This document shows positions 50,831 to 63,438 of a DNA stretch of 64,000 bases, in pieces. Origin of the DNA: Streptomyces laurentii (lineage in GTDB: Bacteria > Actinomycetota > Actinomycetes > Streptomycetales > Streptomycetaceae); the NCBI GenBank assembly GCA_002355495.1, contig AP017424.1, forward strand, positions 124,001-188,000, read 5' to 3'. Under the pieces are notes generated by a model. The model was not told the DNA's origin and made no database searches. It was given only the letters and a program-made list of their open reading frames with translations. Position numbers and translations under genes: made by a program. Position 1 is the first letter of the stretch, and each line of letters opens with the position of its first letter.

Positions 50831-52769
50831 TTGCTCCGTTCCACGTCACTGAGACGTGTCGCGCCGGCCGTCCTGCTCCTTCCGCTGCTGTCCCTGTCCG
50901 GTACGCCGTCCGCCACCGCCGACGTGCCCGTGCCGGGCTCGCTGCAGCAGCAGTTCGCGGTGGCGGCCGAGCACCACGGTGTGCCGCAAAGCGTGCTGCT
51001 CGCCGTGTCGTACCTCCAGTCCCGCTGGGACACGCACGGCGGCGCGCCGAGTGTGACCGGCGGCTACGGCCCCATGCATCTGACCGACGCCGCGACGGCG
51101 CTCGCCGAGGCGCCGCATCACTCGGACGCCACGGAGGACGCGCGGGGCGACGAGTCCCGGCCGGCCCGGACCGGGGCCGGCGCGCGGCTGCCGGAGCCGA
51201 AGACGCTGCCGGCGAGTCTGCGGACCCTGGAGCGGGCCGCCGCGCTGTCGGGGCTGCCGGCCGAGGAACTGCGTACGAGTACGGCGGCGAACATCGAGGG
51301 CGGTGCGGCGCTCCTTGCCGCGGCGCAGCGCGACGCGGGGCTGCCGGCGAGTCCGGATCCCGCGGACTGGTACGGGGCGGTGGCGCGCTACTCGGGCGCG
51401 GACGACAGCGAGACGGCGGCGCGCTACGCCGACGACGTCTTCGACGTGATCCGCACCGGCGAGTCGCGGACCACGGACAGCGGGCAGTCGGTCGGCCTCG
51501 CGGCCGATCCGGCGGTCGCGCCGGCCACCGGGCAGGTGGCGCGGCTGGGGCTGCGGGCGCCCGCGAAGGGTCCGGTGGAGTGCCCGCCGACGGTGGCGTG
51601 CTCGTGGATCCCTGCCCCGTACGAGGAGTTCGGGGACGGCGACTACGGCAATCACGACAAGGGGGACCGGCCGGAGTCGCAGTCGGTCGACTACATCGTG
51701 ATCCACGACACCGAGGCGAGCTGGGACACCACCCTGCAGCTGGTGCAGGATCCGACGTACGTGTCGTGGCAGTACTCGCTGCGTTCCTCGGACGGCAAGA
51801 TCGCGCAGCACCTGGCGCTGAAGGACGTGGGGTGGCACGCGGGCAACTGGTATGTGAACGCCAAGTCGGTGGGTCTGGAGCACGAGGGGTTCCTGACCTC
51901 GCCGGACTCCTGGTACACGGAGGCGATGTACCGTTCGTCGGCGCGTCTGGTGCGGTATCTGGCGAAGCGGTTCGACATCCCGCTGGACCGTCAGCACATC
52001 CTCGGGCACGACACGGTGCCGGCGACGACCACGTCCGGCATCCCGGGCATGCACACGGACCCGGGCCCGTACTGGGACTGGGCGCATTACTTCCGGTTGC
52101 TCGGCCGGCCGATCACGCCGAGCGCGGGCCCGCACGCGGGTGTGGTGACGATCCGTCCGGACTACGCGGCGAACCAGCCGGTCTACACGGGGTGCGAGAA
52201 GGCCGGCCAGGCCTGCGCGCCGCACGGGAGCGGGGCGGTGCGGCTGTACACGGCGCCGAGCGCCGACGCGCCGCTGGTGAAGGACATTGGTCTGCGGCCG
52301 GGCGGTCAGCCGTCGACCATCGACGTGAACGACGTGGGTGCGCGGGCCTCCACCGGCCAGAGCTTCGCGGTGGCGGAGCGGCGGGGCGACTGGACGGCGG
52401 TCTGGTACCTCGGCCAGAAGGCGTGGTTCCACAACCCCGCGGCGGAGCCGACGGCGGTGAACGCGCGCGGCCGGGTGCTGACCCCGCGGGAGGGTCTGGC
52501 CTCGCTGCCGGTGTACGGGCGGGCCTATCCGGAGGCCGCGGCCTATCCGGCGGGGGTGCCGGTGCAGGCGGTCTCGCCGCTGCCGTACAAGCTGCTCGCC
52601 GGGCAGCGGTACGTGGTGGGCGGGCGTACCCCGGGCGAGTACTTCTTCGCTCCGACGTTCGACACCACGGGTCACACAGTGGTGCGCGGCCAGGAGGAGT
52701 ACTACGAGATCCAGTTCGGCCACCGAGTGGCCTATGTGAAGGCCGCTGACGTGCGGGTTTCCGAGTCCT

Positions 52770-52771
<2 letters not shown>
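50831..52771 (+). CDS. Exported N-acetylmuramoyl-L-alanine amidase
   Basis: 646 residues from TTG at 50831, chosen because GGAGG lies 5 bases upstream and the product then begins with a Sec signal (LRRVAPAVLLLPLLSLSGTP...ATAD). An N-terminal helical domain (about 35-190: HHGVPQSVLLAVSYLQSRWD) looks like a transglycosylase-like module. The Amidase_2 domain (about 270-430) has VDYIVIHDTEASWDTTL, GWHAGNWYVNAKSVGLEHEG and HILGHDTVPATT with the zinc-binding histidines. The C-terminal 200 residues are SH3-like repeats (AVAERRGDWTAVWYL, ADVRVSES). It would cleave the peptide side chain from peptidoglycan outside the membrane. Confidence 0.9.
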
Positions 52772-55141
<2,370 letters not shown>

Positions 55142-55144
55142 AGG

Positions 55145-55180
55145 CGACCGCCCCCGGAGCCTCGGCTCCGGGGGCGGTCG
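55145..55180. terminator. 16-bp perfect hairpin between convergent genes
   Basis: CGACCGCCCCCGGAGC (55145-55160) and GCTCCGGGGGCGGTCG (55165-55180) with a CTCG tetraloop, directly after the geosmin synthase stop. Confidence 0.9.
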
Positions 55181-55200
55181 GTGCGGTCGTCGTTCCGTCG

Positions 55201-55569
55201 TCAGGCGCGGGGCCCGCGCAGGGCGTCCAGTTCGCGGCGGTCGCGTTTGGTGGGACGGCCCGTGCCCCGGTCGCGGATCGCGGCGACGGCGACGTGCTCC
55301 TGCGGCGGCGGGGGCGGGCTGTTGTCGACGTACGCCTCGGCGGCGGCCGGCGGTCCGACGCGCTTGACGAGCAGCTGCTTCACCTCGACGATCCGCTGCC
55401 GGCCGCCGTGGAAGACGCGCACCTCGTCGCCGGCCTTCACGGGCTGGGCGGGCTTGGCCCGCTCACCGTTGACCTTGACGTGCCCGGCCCGGCAGGCCGC
55501 GGCGGCCTGGGAGCGGGTCTTGGTGAGCCGCACGGCCCAGATCCAGCTGTCGACGCGTACCGCGCTCAT
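55201..55569 (-). CDS. S4-domain RNA-binding protein (Hsp15-like)
   Basis: 122 residues. RVDSWIWAVRLTKTRSQAAAACRAGHV is split as the S4 helix pair and the loop VKVNGERAKPAQPVKAGDEV follows, as in heat-shock protein 15, which rescues stalled 50S subunits. The C-terminal tail is basic (TKRDRRELDALRGPRA). It may bind rRNA. It converges on the geosmin synthase gene and lies 19 bases downstream of the next minus-strand gene, so probably the second gene of a pair. Confidence 0.9.
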   Translation of the reverse strand: MSAVRVDSWIWAVRLTKTRSQAAAACRAGHVKVNGERAKPAQPVKAGDEVRVFHGGRQRIVEVKQLLVKRVGPPAAAEAYVDNSPPPPPQEHVAVAAIRDRGTGRPTKRDRRELDALRGPRA

Positions 55570-55588
55570 CGGCCCCGCCTCTCCCCGC

Positions 55589-56089
55589 TCAGCCCTGCTG
55601 GAACAGCTCGGCGGGCAGCGGCTTCAGCAGCGCGTACAGATCGTCGGTGATGGGCCGGTCCCAACTGGCGATGGTCACCAGGACGTTGTCGCTGCGGTCG
55701 AACTGCACGCAGGAGATCCGGCTCTCGGAGAGCTTGAGGCGGCGCACGATCAGCAGGTTGTCACCCTGCATCACGGGCACGTCCTCGCGGTCCCGCACCT
55801 CGACCGGCTCGTCATTGCCGAGAGCGGCGAGCAGCTGCGCCACCTCGAAGGGGACCTGGCCGTCGGCCAGCTCGCGGGCCGGGGAGCCCTCCGGCAGATT
55901 GCCGATGATCATCGCGGGGCCGCGGCCGCCGAACAGGTCGTAGCGCAGGAACACGCCCTGACAGCTGCCGTCGGGAGCCGGGAGGAGGCCGGCGCCGAGA
56001 TTGCCGGGCCAGTCCCCGGGGTCCATGGCCAGGACGTCGAAGTCCGGGCCCGCGGGTGTGGCGGCGCTGCGGCGGCGGAGGAAGGACAT
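55589..56089 (-). CDS. Conserved hypothetical protein
   Basis: 166 residues from ATG at 56089, beginning MSFLRRRSAATPAGPDFDVL. A Leu/Val-rich core (VPFEVAQLLAALGNDEPVEV, DNLLIVRRLKLSESRISCVQ) suggests a compact alpha/beta fold; no signal or membrane segment. A longer start at 56116 is possible but has poor support. Family not recognised. Probably cotranscribed with the S4 gene. Confidence 0.75.
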   Translation of the reverse strand: MSFLRRRSAATPAGPDFDVLAMDPGDWPGNLGAGLLPAPDGSCQGVFLRYDLFGGRGPAMIIGNLPEGSPARELADGQVPFEVAQLLAALGNDEPVEVRDREDVPVMQGDNLLIVRRLKLSESRISCVQFDRSDNVLVTIASWDRPITDDLYALLKPLPAELFQQG

Positions 56090-56162
56090 ACCGCCATGGT
56101 ACGTGCCCCGGCGCACGCGGCGGCGCGCCGGGGCAGCTGTGGGCCGTGCGCTCCGGAGCGTG

Positions 56163-59100
56163 TCAGGACCGAGCGCCGGTGAGGGCCTCGGCGAGTCCGG
56201 CGGGGTCGGTGCCGAGCTTGCGGTACGCGGCGGACAGCAGCCGGGTGACGGTGGCCTGGTCGGTGCCGAGGACCTCGGCCGGGTCCGCGCCGCGGACGGT
56301 CAGCTCGGCGGCGGCCCGCTCACGCGCGGTGAGCGTGTCGGAGCCGGCCGGGGTCAGCGTACGGGGGCGCAGACCGGCGGTGGCGAGTTCGGCCCGGGCC
56401 TCCTCGACGAGTCGGTCGGCACCGCAGTCCTGGGCGGTCTCCAGGCCCCGGTAGAGATGCGCCGCGGCCTCGTCGGTGCGGCCGGTGCGGCGCAGCTCGG
56501 CCCCGAGGGCGACCAGGGAGCGGGCCAGCTCGTAGGCGGCGGGCGAGCGGTCGAGCCAGTCGACGGACTCTTCCAGAAGCTTCACCCGATCGGTATCGCC
56601 GCCGACCTCGGCGGTGACGCGGAGCGCCTGGCCGATCGCGGAGGGCGCACCGTACTGCCGGGCGCGGGCGACGGCTTCCAGGGCGGTGTCGCGGGCCCGC
56701 TCCGGGGCCGTGCGGGACTCGGCGAGGGCGAGATGGACCTGCCAGGGGCACCAGGCGGGATTGCGGATGCCGCGCGGGTCGAGCCGGCGTCCGACGGCCG
56801 CGAGCTCGGCGGCGGCCTCGTCGGCGCGGCCGAGCGCGAGGAGCAGTTCGGCGTGGACGGTCTGCGAGTCGGGGAAGGTGACGGCGGCGGGGAAGGGCTC
56901 ACCGAAGTCGTGGGCGAGGGCGACCCGCTCGGCCTCCTCGGTGCGGCCCCGGGCCAGCAGCACCTCGATCATCACGCTGACGGCGTACCACTGGGCGGGG
57001 GCGCGCGGCCCGAGGCGTTCGGCGAGCCGGAACCCGGCCCGGACGAAGTCCTCGGCCTCGACCAGCCGGCCGCGGCGGTAGCGGATGTAGCCGAGCAGGG
57101 TGTACGCGAACGAGAGGTGGCCGCCCCGCCAGCCCTGGGTCTCGAACTCGGCGGTTCCGGCGGCGAACAGTTCCTCGGCGCGGCCGGGCCGGTCGGCATA
57201 GAGGAAGGTGAGCGCGGTCAGCACCGGGACCTCGAAGCCGCGGCTCTCGTCGGCCCAGCTCAGACCGCCGCGCAGGGCTTGTTCGGCGTGGCCGACGGCG
57301 ATGCCGGAGGGTTCGCCGCGCAGGGTGGCGTCCCAGGCGCGCAGGCCGATGATGTAGCGCTCGGTGAGGTCGCGGCCGGTGAGGCGGTCGGCGAGCCGGG
57401 CGAGGCGCCGGGAGCGGGCGGGCGATTCGGGTTCGTCGGCGCGGAAGGCGTCCCACATGAACTTCTCGGACTGCATGCGGAGCCGGCTGCGGGCGTCGGT
57501 GGTGAGCCGGGCCTCGCGGGCGAGGAGTTCGGACGCCTCGACGAGGCGGTCGCTGTGCGCGAGGACCTGGGAGAGCCGGTAGACGATGCCGTGCCGCAGG
57601 GCCGGGTCGGCGATCGGCTCCTCCAGGGCGGCCCGCAGGTGGTTGACGGTGGTGGCGGGTTCGGTGAGCAGGGAGGCACTGCCGAGTTCGAAGAGGACGG
57701 CGGCGCGTTCGTCCTGGTTCGGGGGTTCGCGCAGGGCGCGCGCGAGATAGCTGCGGGCGGCGTCGGGGGCGCCGGCCCGCAGGGTCTGCCGGGCGGCGGC
57801 CCGCAGCTGCTGGACGACCCAGGGGTCGCCCTCGGGGTGGGTCTCGACGAGGTGCCGGGCCGCGACGGTGGGGCCGAGGCCCGCGTCGACGACGCACCAG
57901 GCGGCCTGGCCGTGCAGGGCGACACGGGTGGCGGCGGGGATGGCGTCGTAGACGGCGGTGGCGATGAGCGGGTGGACGAACTCCAGGGTATCCACGGCGG
58001 GTTCGGAGCCGGAGGAGCCGTCGCGGCGGGAGGAGCCTTCGGAGCCGGGCTCGGCCAGGACCCGGGCGCGGCGCAGCAGGGCGGCGCTGCGGGCGACGTC
58101 CTCGCCGCCGAGTCCGGCGACGGCGCCCGCGAGCTGCGGGGAGATCTCGGTGCCGAGGACGGCGCAGGCCCAGGCGAGACGGACGGTGGCGGGGCCGAGG
58201 CGTTCGATCCGGGAGATGAGGCCGCTGCCCTTGACGGCGGCCGCCAGGTCGCGCAGGGCGGGGGCGCGGGCGGCGGTGGGTTCGAGGCCGCGGTCGTGGA
58301 TCCGGGCGGCGAGTTCGACGGCTTCGAAGGGGTTGCCGGAGGTGACGGTCCAGCAGGCGTGGCAGAAGGCGTCGTCGGCGTGGGCGCCGACGCGGTCGCG
58401 GACGAGGCGGGCGATGGCGTCGGAGGTGAGGGGCTCCAGGCCGAGCGGGCGCTGCCCGGACCTGCGTCCGGTGAACTCCTCGCCGTCGCGGGGCAGTTCG
58501 TCGGGCCGGTAGGCGACGACGAGCAGCATGGGGAGGTCCTCGGCGCGGGGTGCGAACGCGGAGAGCCAGCCGAGGGATTCGGGGTCGGCCCAGTGGGCGT
58601 CGTCGAGGACGACGACGAGCGGGGCACGGCGGACGGCGAGGTGGGTGAGGACCCAGTCGAGGCCGTCGCGCAGTCCCTGGGGGTCGGGCGGCGAGCCTTC
58701 GGCGGCGGTGCACAGACCGAGGGCGGGGGCGACGATGTCGTACCAGCCGCCGAGCCGTTCGCGCAGTTCGGCCGGGGACGCGCCGGCCAGCTGGGGCTGG
58801 AGGAGCTGGCGGGCCACGTGGAAGGCGACGCGCTGTTCCTGGTCGCCGCCGCGGGCCGACAGCACGGTGCATCCCTTGAGGGCGGCGCGGCGGCGGATCT
58901 CGGCGAGGAGGGTGGTCTTGCCGAGCCCGGCGGGGGCGGCGAACGCCAGCACCCCGCCGCGCAGGGGCGGGGGTCCGGGGTGGCGGGGCGCGACGGCGGG
59001 TATGCGGTCGGCGGACCGTCCGGGGATGGAGACGAGGCGCAGCCGCCGGGCGTTGCGCGGTTCGGGGACGCGGTCGGGGCGGCCGGGCCGGGTGGCCGTG

Positions 59101-59423
59101 GCGCGCGCGGCGCCCGGGGTGTCGGGGTCCGCCGCGGCCGTGGCCGTCTCGTCGGGCTGGGGCGGCTTGGTGAGGCCGGCCCGCTCGTGGCCGAAGGCGT
59201 GGACCGGGCCGGTGGGGGCGGCGTGGTCGGGCTCCGGAGCGGAGGCGGGGGCGTCGGTGGGCGTGGCGCTGACGGCGGGGGCGAGGGTGGAGGGCACGTC
59301 GGGGACGGCCGGGTCGAGGCCGGCGAGGAGGTTCAGGGCCTCCTCGGCCGCCGCGAGCTCGGCCTCGCGTTCGAAGAGGCCGAAGCCTCGTCCGGCTGGT
59401 GTGCCGGCGCGCGGTGCTGCCAT
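56163..59423 (-). CDS. LAL-type LuxR family regulator (large ATP-binding)
   Basis: 1,086 residues. An AAA-type ATPase has Walker A APAGLGKTTLLAEI (about 165) and Walker B LVVVLDDAHWADPES, then about 500 residues of helical TPR-like repeats. The C-terminal LuxR helix-turn-helix (LTARERAAAELTVRGADPAE...) is shorter than usual. About 130 residues of Pro/Ala/Asp-rich sequence (about 40-155) separate the N terminus EREAELAAAEEAL from Walker A, an insertion not seen in most members. LAL proteins activate secondary-metabolite or catabolic gene clusters. The target here is not known. Confidence 0.9.
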   Translation of the reverse strand: MAAPRAGTPAGRGFGLFEREAELAAAEEALNLLAGLDPAVPDVPSTLAPAVSATPTDAPASAPEPDHAAPTGPVHAFGHERAGLTKPPQPDETATAAADPDTPGAARATATRPGRPDRVPEPRNARRLRLVSIPGRSADRIPAVAPRHPGPPPLRGGVLAFAAPAGLGKTTLLAEIRRRAALKGCTVLSARGGDQEQRVAFHVARQLLQPQLAGASPAELRERLGGWYDIVAPALGLCTAAEGSPPDPQGLRDGLDWVLTHLAVRRAPLVVVLDDAHWADPESLGWLSAFAPRAEDLPMLLVVAYRPDELPRDGEEFTGRRSGQRPLGLEPLTSDAIARLVRDRVGAHADDAFCHACWTVTSGNPFEAVELAARIHDRGLEPTAARAPALRDLAAAVKGSGLISRIERLGPATVRLAWACAVLGTEISPQLAGAVAGLGGEDVARSAALLRRARVLAEPGSEGSSRRDGSSGSEPAVDTLEFVHPLIATAVYDAIPAATRVALHGQAAWCVVDAGLGPTVAARHLVETHPEGDPWVVQQLRAAARQTLRAGAPDAARSYLARALREPPNQDERAAVLFELGSASLLTEPATTVNHLRAALEEPIADPALRHGIVYRLSQVLAHSDRLVEASELLAREARLTTDARSRLRMQSEKFMWDAFRADEPESPARSRRLARLADRLTGRDLTERYIIGLRAWDATLRGEPSGIAVGHAEQALRGGLSWADESRGFEVPVLTALTFLYADRPGRAEELFAAGTAEFETQGWRGGHLSFAYTLLGYIRYRRGRLVEAEDFVRAGFRLAERLGPRAPAQWYAVSVMIEVLLARGRTEEAERVALAHDFGEPFPAAVTFPDSQTVHAELLLALGRADEAAAELAAVGRRLDPRGIRNPAWCPWQVHLALAESRTAPERARDTALEAVARARQYGAPSAIGQALRVTAEVGGDTDRVKLLEESVDWLDRSPAAYELARSLVALGAELRRTGRTDEAAAHLYRGLETAQDCGADRLVEEARAELATAGLRPRTLTPAGSDTLTARERAAAELTVRGADPAEVLGTDQATVTRLLSAAYRKLGTDPAGLAEALTGARS

Positions 59424-59519
59424 CGTCTACCCCCACAACGGGGGCGCACGCCCGGCGCACAGGGTGGTGCACCGGGGCGGTCGCCCCGCGAAAACCTCAG
59501 CGTACGCCGGGACGCGCCC

Positions 59520-59975
59520 TCAGGGAGTAGCTTCGCGTCCACCGTGTGAGAGCGCTTCGAGAACGGCCAACGCCCGCTCCGCCTCATCGCGTTCCACGAA
59601 GAGGTGATCATGGTGGAATCCGGCGACGACGTTGCAGCTCAGCCCGGCGTCGGCCAGCGCGGTCGCGACCGCCGCCGTCAGTCCGACCGCGTCGAGCGCG
59701 GAGTGCACGCGCAGGGTGATCCAGCCCGCCACGTAGTCGTAGGCGAGCGAGGCCGCGTCGGCGTCCTCCTGCCGTACGACCAGGGTCAGGCCCTCGGGCT
59801 CGGCGACCGTGACGACCGGCTCGATCCCGGCGGGCGGCGTGCCGGGGCCGGGCAGGGTGGTGAAGACGTAGCGGCCGGGGTGCAGTTCCGGCCGCATGCC
59901 GGCGAGCAGCCGGGACAGATTCCGTTCGGGCACCGGGTTTCCGGCTGTCGTCGTGGCGGGCTTCTCGGACGTCAT
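59520..59975 (-). CDS. ACT-domain protein
   Basis: 151 residues. A Pro-rich N terminus precedes two ACT-like halves: LTLVVRQEDADAASLAYDYV and WITLRVHSALDAVGLTAAVA, the latter ending in GLSCNVVAGFHHDHLFVERD. Small ACT proteins bind amino acids and can regulate enzymes. The ATG at 59975 has GGGGAG 11 bases upstream. It follows the thiolase genes on the same strand, after a 92-base gap. Confidence 0.8.
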   Translation of the reverse strand: MTSEKPATTTAGNPVPERNLSRLLAGMRPELHPGRYVFTTLPGPGTPPAGIEPVVTVAEPEGLTLVVRQEDADAASLAYDYVAGWITLRVHSALDAVGLTAAVATALADAGLSCNVVAGFHHDHLFVERDEAERALAVLEALSHGGREATP

Positions 59976-60067
59976 GGCAGGTCGGGCTCCCCATCGCGGG
60001 TGGATCACGGAACCCCGCCGGTCGGCGGCGGTCCCACGGGGGACGGTACCTTCGGCCGCCGACGGCC

Positions 60068-61234
<1,167 letters not shown>

Positions 61235-61319
61235 GTCGACTCCTTTGGTTCGCTTCTCCGGCCGGGCGGCGCACCGCCACGGATCCGCGGGCACGGGTAC
61301 ACGGTCACGGGCTCGGGTT

Positions 61320-61358
61320 CAGGGGCACGGGCCAGGGGCACGGGCCAGGGGCACGGGC
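61320..61358. repeat. Three exact 13-bp tandem repeats
   Basis: CAGGGGCACGGGC repeated three times in the gap between the two thiolase-like genes, with degenerate copies before it (61289-61315). Confidence 0.85.
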
Positions 61359-61364
61359 GCGGCT

Positions 61365-62438
61365 TCACGCGCGCGGGTCGGCTTCGAGGACGGCGACCAG
61401 GTTCTGCTGGAGGCAGGGCCCGGACGTGGCGTGGGCGAGGGCGCGGTGGGACTCGCCGCGGTGGATGCGGGCGGCCGCCTCGCCGAGCCGGATCAGGCCG
61501 GCGGCCATCAGCGGGTTGGCGGCCAGCGCGCCGCCCGACGGGTTGATCCGGACGTCGTCGCCGAGGCCGAGCGCCTTGCGGAGTACGACCTCCTGGGAGG
61601 TGAACGGCGCGTGCAGTTCGGCGGTGTCGAGCGGCCGGGCGGCGGTGGGGTCGAAGGCGCCGGCGCGTTCGGCGGCGAGCCGGGTGGAGGGCGAGTCGGT
61701 GAGGTCGCGCACGCCCAGCGCGTGGGCTTCGACACGGTGGTCCATGCCGGTGATCCAGGCGGGCCGGGCGCACAGTTCACGGGCCCGGTCGCCCGCGGCG
61801 AGGACCACGGCCGCGGCGCCGTCGCCGATCGGCGGGCAGTCGCCGGTGCGCAGGGGCGCGACGACGTGGTCGCCCTGCGGGCGCGCGCCCGGGAGCTGGG
61901 CGTGCGGGTTGGCGGCGGCGTCCTTCCGGCTGCGGCCGGCGATGGCCGCGAGGGCGGTCTCGTCGGTGTCGCCCGCGTCGATCAGGGCCTGGGCCTGCAG
62001 GGCGGCGAGCGCGACGGAGTCGGGCCACAGGGGGGCCGTGTAGTACGGGTCGAGCTGGCGGGTGAGCACGTCGCGTACGGAGCCGGGCGAGGACTTCCCG
62101 TACGCGTAGACGAGCGCCGTGTCCACCTCGCCGGTGAGGAGCTTGACCCACGCCTCGTACAGCGCCCAGGCGCCGTCCGTCTCGACATGGGACTCGGAGA
62201 TCGGCGGCCAGGCGCCGACGCCGTCCAGGGTCATGGTGAAGGAGAAGGCCCGCCCGGCGAGATAGTCGGAGGAGCCGGAGCAGGTGAAGCCGATGTCCGC
62301 CGTCGTGAGGCCCGCCGCGTCCAGCACCTCGTGCAGGACCGGCATCACCATCTCGACCTCGGACAGTTCGTCGGTGCGGCGGCGGTGGTCGCTCTGCGCG
62401 AAGGCGACGATCGCGACGTCCCGGGGGCCTTCGCTCAC
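61365..62438 (-). CDS. Thiolase-like / lipid-transfer-type protein (second of two)
   Basis: 357 residues from GTG at 62438, overlapping the stop of the DUF35 gene by four bases, with AAGGAG 6 bases upstream. Features: VAIVAFAQSDHRRRTDELSE, GFTCSGSSDYLAGRAFSFTM, SHVETDGAWALYEAWVKLLT, INPSGGALAANPLMAAGLIR. It is similar in design to its neighbour but not a close copy. Thiolase-DUF35 pairs such as Ltp2-ChsH2 catalyse retro-aldol cleavage of CoA-thioesters in steroid side-chain degradation, and this pair may act alike. This is inference. Confidence 0.85.
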   Translation of the reverse strand: MSEGPRDVAIVAFAQSDHRRRTDELSEVEMVMPVLHEVLDAAGLTTADIGFTCSGSSDYLAGRAFSFTMTLDGVGAWPPISESHVETDGAWALYEAWVKLLTGEVDTALVYAYGKSSPGSVRDVLTRQLDPYYTAPLWPDSVALAALQAQALIDAGDTDETALAAIAGRSRKDAAANPHAQLPGARPQGDHVVAPLRTGDCPPIGDGAAAVVLAAGDRARELCARPAWITGMDHRVEAHALGVRDLTDSPSTRLAAERAGAFDPTAARPLDTAELHAPFTSQEVVLRKALGLGDDVRINPSGGALAANPLMAAGLIRLGEAAARIHRGESHRALAHATSGPCLQQNLVAVLEADPRA

Positions 62439-63400
62439 AGCAGCTCCTTGTACGTGTCGTAGTCGGCGTCCGGTTCGCCGCTGGGCCGGTAGTGGTCGGG
62501 GTAGCGGGCGCCGTCGGTCCACACCGGCTCGACCCGCAGGCCCATGCGGACCTGGTCGTACGGGATGCCGGCGATCCGGCCGTGCAGCGCGAGCCCGGCG
62601 CCGTCGAGGGCGATGTGGGCGTAGACGTACGGCACGTCGATGTCGAGGTTCTTCGCCTTGATGTTCACGACGCAGTACGTGGTGACGGTGCCGCGCGGGC
62701 CGACCTCGACGCGTTCGGTCGTCGCGACCCCGCAGGTGGGGCAGGCGCCGCGGGGCGGCACGTACACCTGTGTGCAGGAGGGGCAGCGTTCGCCGACGGT
62801 GCGGCGTTCGGCGAGGGCGTCCAGCCAGGCGGTCTGGGCCCGTCCGGGGGTGTACGTGTAGTCGAGGCGGGCGGGGGCGACGATGCCGGTGACGGGATCG
62901 GTGAACACCCCGTCGTGCGCGCGGGGCTCAGGGTTCTCCGCGCCGTCCGCCGTGTCGTCGCAGGGTTCGAAGCAGGCGATGTCGGTGATGGCGCCGTGCC
63001 GTTCGGCGGCCCAGCGGATCCGGACGCGCAGGCCCGTGCGGACGTGGTCCGGTCCGGGGGCGTCGAGGGCGTGCAGCAGGGCGGTGCCGGCGCCGTCGAG
63101 GCGGACCAGGACCCAGGCGAACGGGGTGGTCAGCGGCTGTCCGGGGCGGGGCTCCGGATTCCAGGCCCAGGTCGTGACGGTGCCGGTGGTGCCGACCTCG
63201 ACGAGGCCGCGCAGTTCGGCCGCGGTCTCGGGGTCGTACTCGACGGGCGGGACGAGCACCGTCCCGGCCTCGGTGCGCACCCCGAGCACGGTGCGTTCGC
63301 GCAGTCCGGTGAGGAACGCGGACTGGACGGGGCCGAGGGAGCGGGTGAAGGGGAAGGAGACGACGAGGGGGGCGCGCAGCACGTCGGGGTCGGCGGGCAT
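62435..63400 (-). CDS. Two-domain DUF35 (OB-fold, zinc ribbon) acyl-CoA partner protein
   Basis: 321 residues from ATG at 63400 with AAGGAG 5 bases upstream. Two DUF35-like OB domains: the first (about 50-150: VGTTGTVTTWAWNPEPRPGQ) lacks the zinc ribbon; the second (about 195-300) has it, CPSC...CPTCG, then the OB fold RVEVGPRGTVTTYCVVNIKA. DUF35 proteins usually bind thiolase partners. The arrangement with the overlapping thiolase-like gene fits this. Confidence 0.88.
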   Translation of the reverse strand: MPADPDVLRAPLVVSFPFTRSLGPVQSAFLTGLRERTVLGVRTEAGTVLVPPVEYDPETAAELRGLVEVGTTGTVTTWAWNPEPRPGQPLTTPFAWVLVRLDGAGTALLHALDAPGPDHVRTGLRVRIRWAAERHGAITDIACFEPCDDTADGAENPEPRAHDGVFTDPVTGIVAPARLDYTYTPGRAQTAWLDALAERRTVGERCPSCTQVYVPPRGACPTCGVATTERVEVGPRGTVTTYCVVNIKAKNLDIDVPYVYAHIALDGAGLALHGRIAGIPYDQVRMGLRVEPVWTDGARYPDHYRPSGEPDADYDTYKELL

Positions 63401-63438
63401 AAGGGCTCCTTGGCGTGGGAGGGGCGGTGCCGCTTCGC

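Noticed and set aside
56001..59549. Long plus-strand open frame antisense to the LAL regulator
   Set aside because: Gly/Ala/Val-rich shadow produced by high GC at third codon positions; no motif or ribosome-binding site, while the minus strand has clear ATPase and LuxR motifs.
61320..61358. Tandem 13-bp repeats as CRISPR or iterons
   Set aside because: No unique spacers and no cas or replication gene nearby; simple slippage repeat in a non-coding gap.
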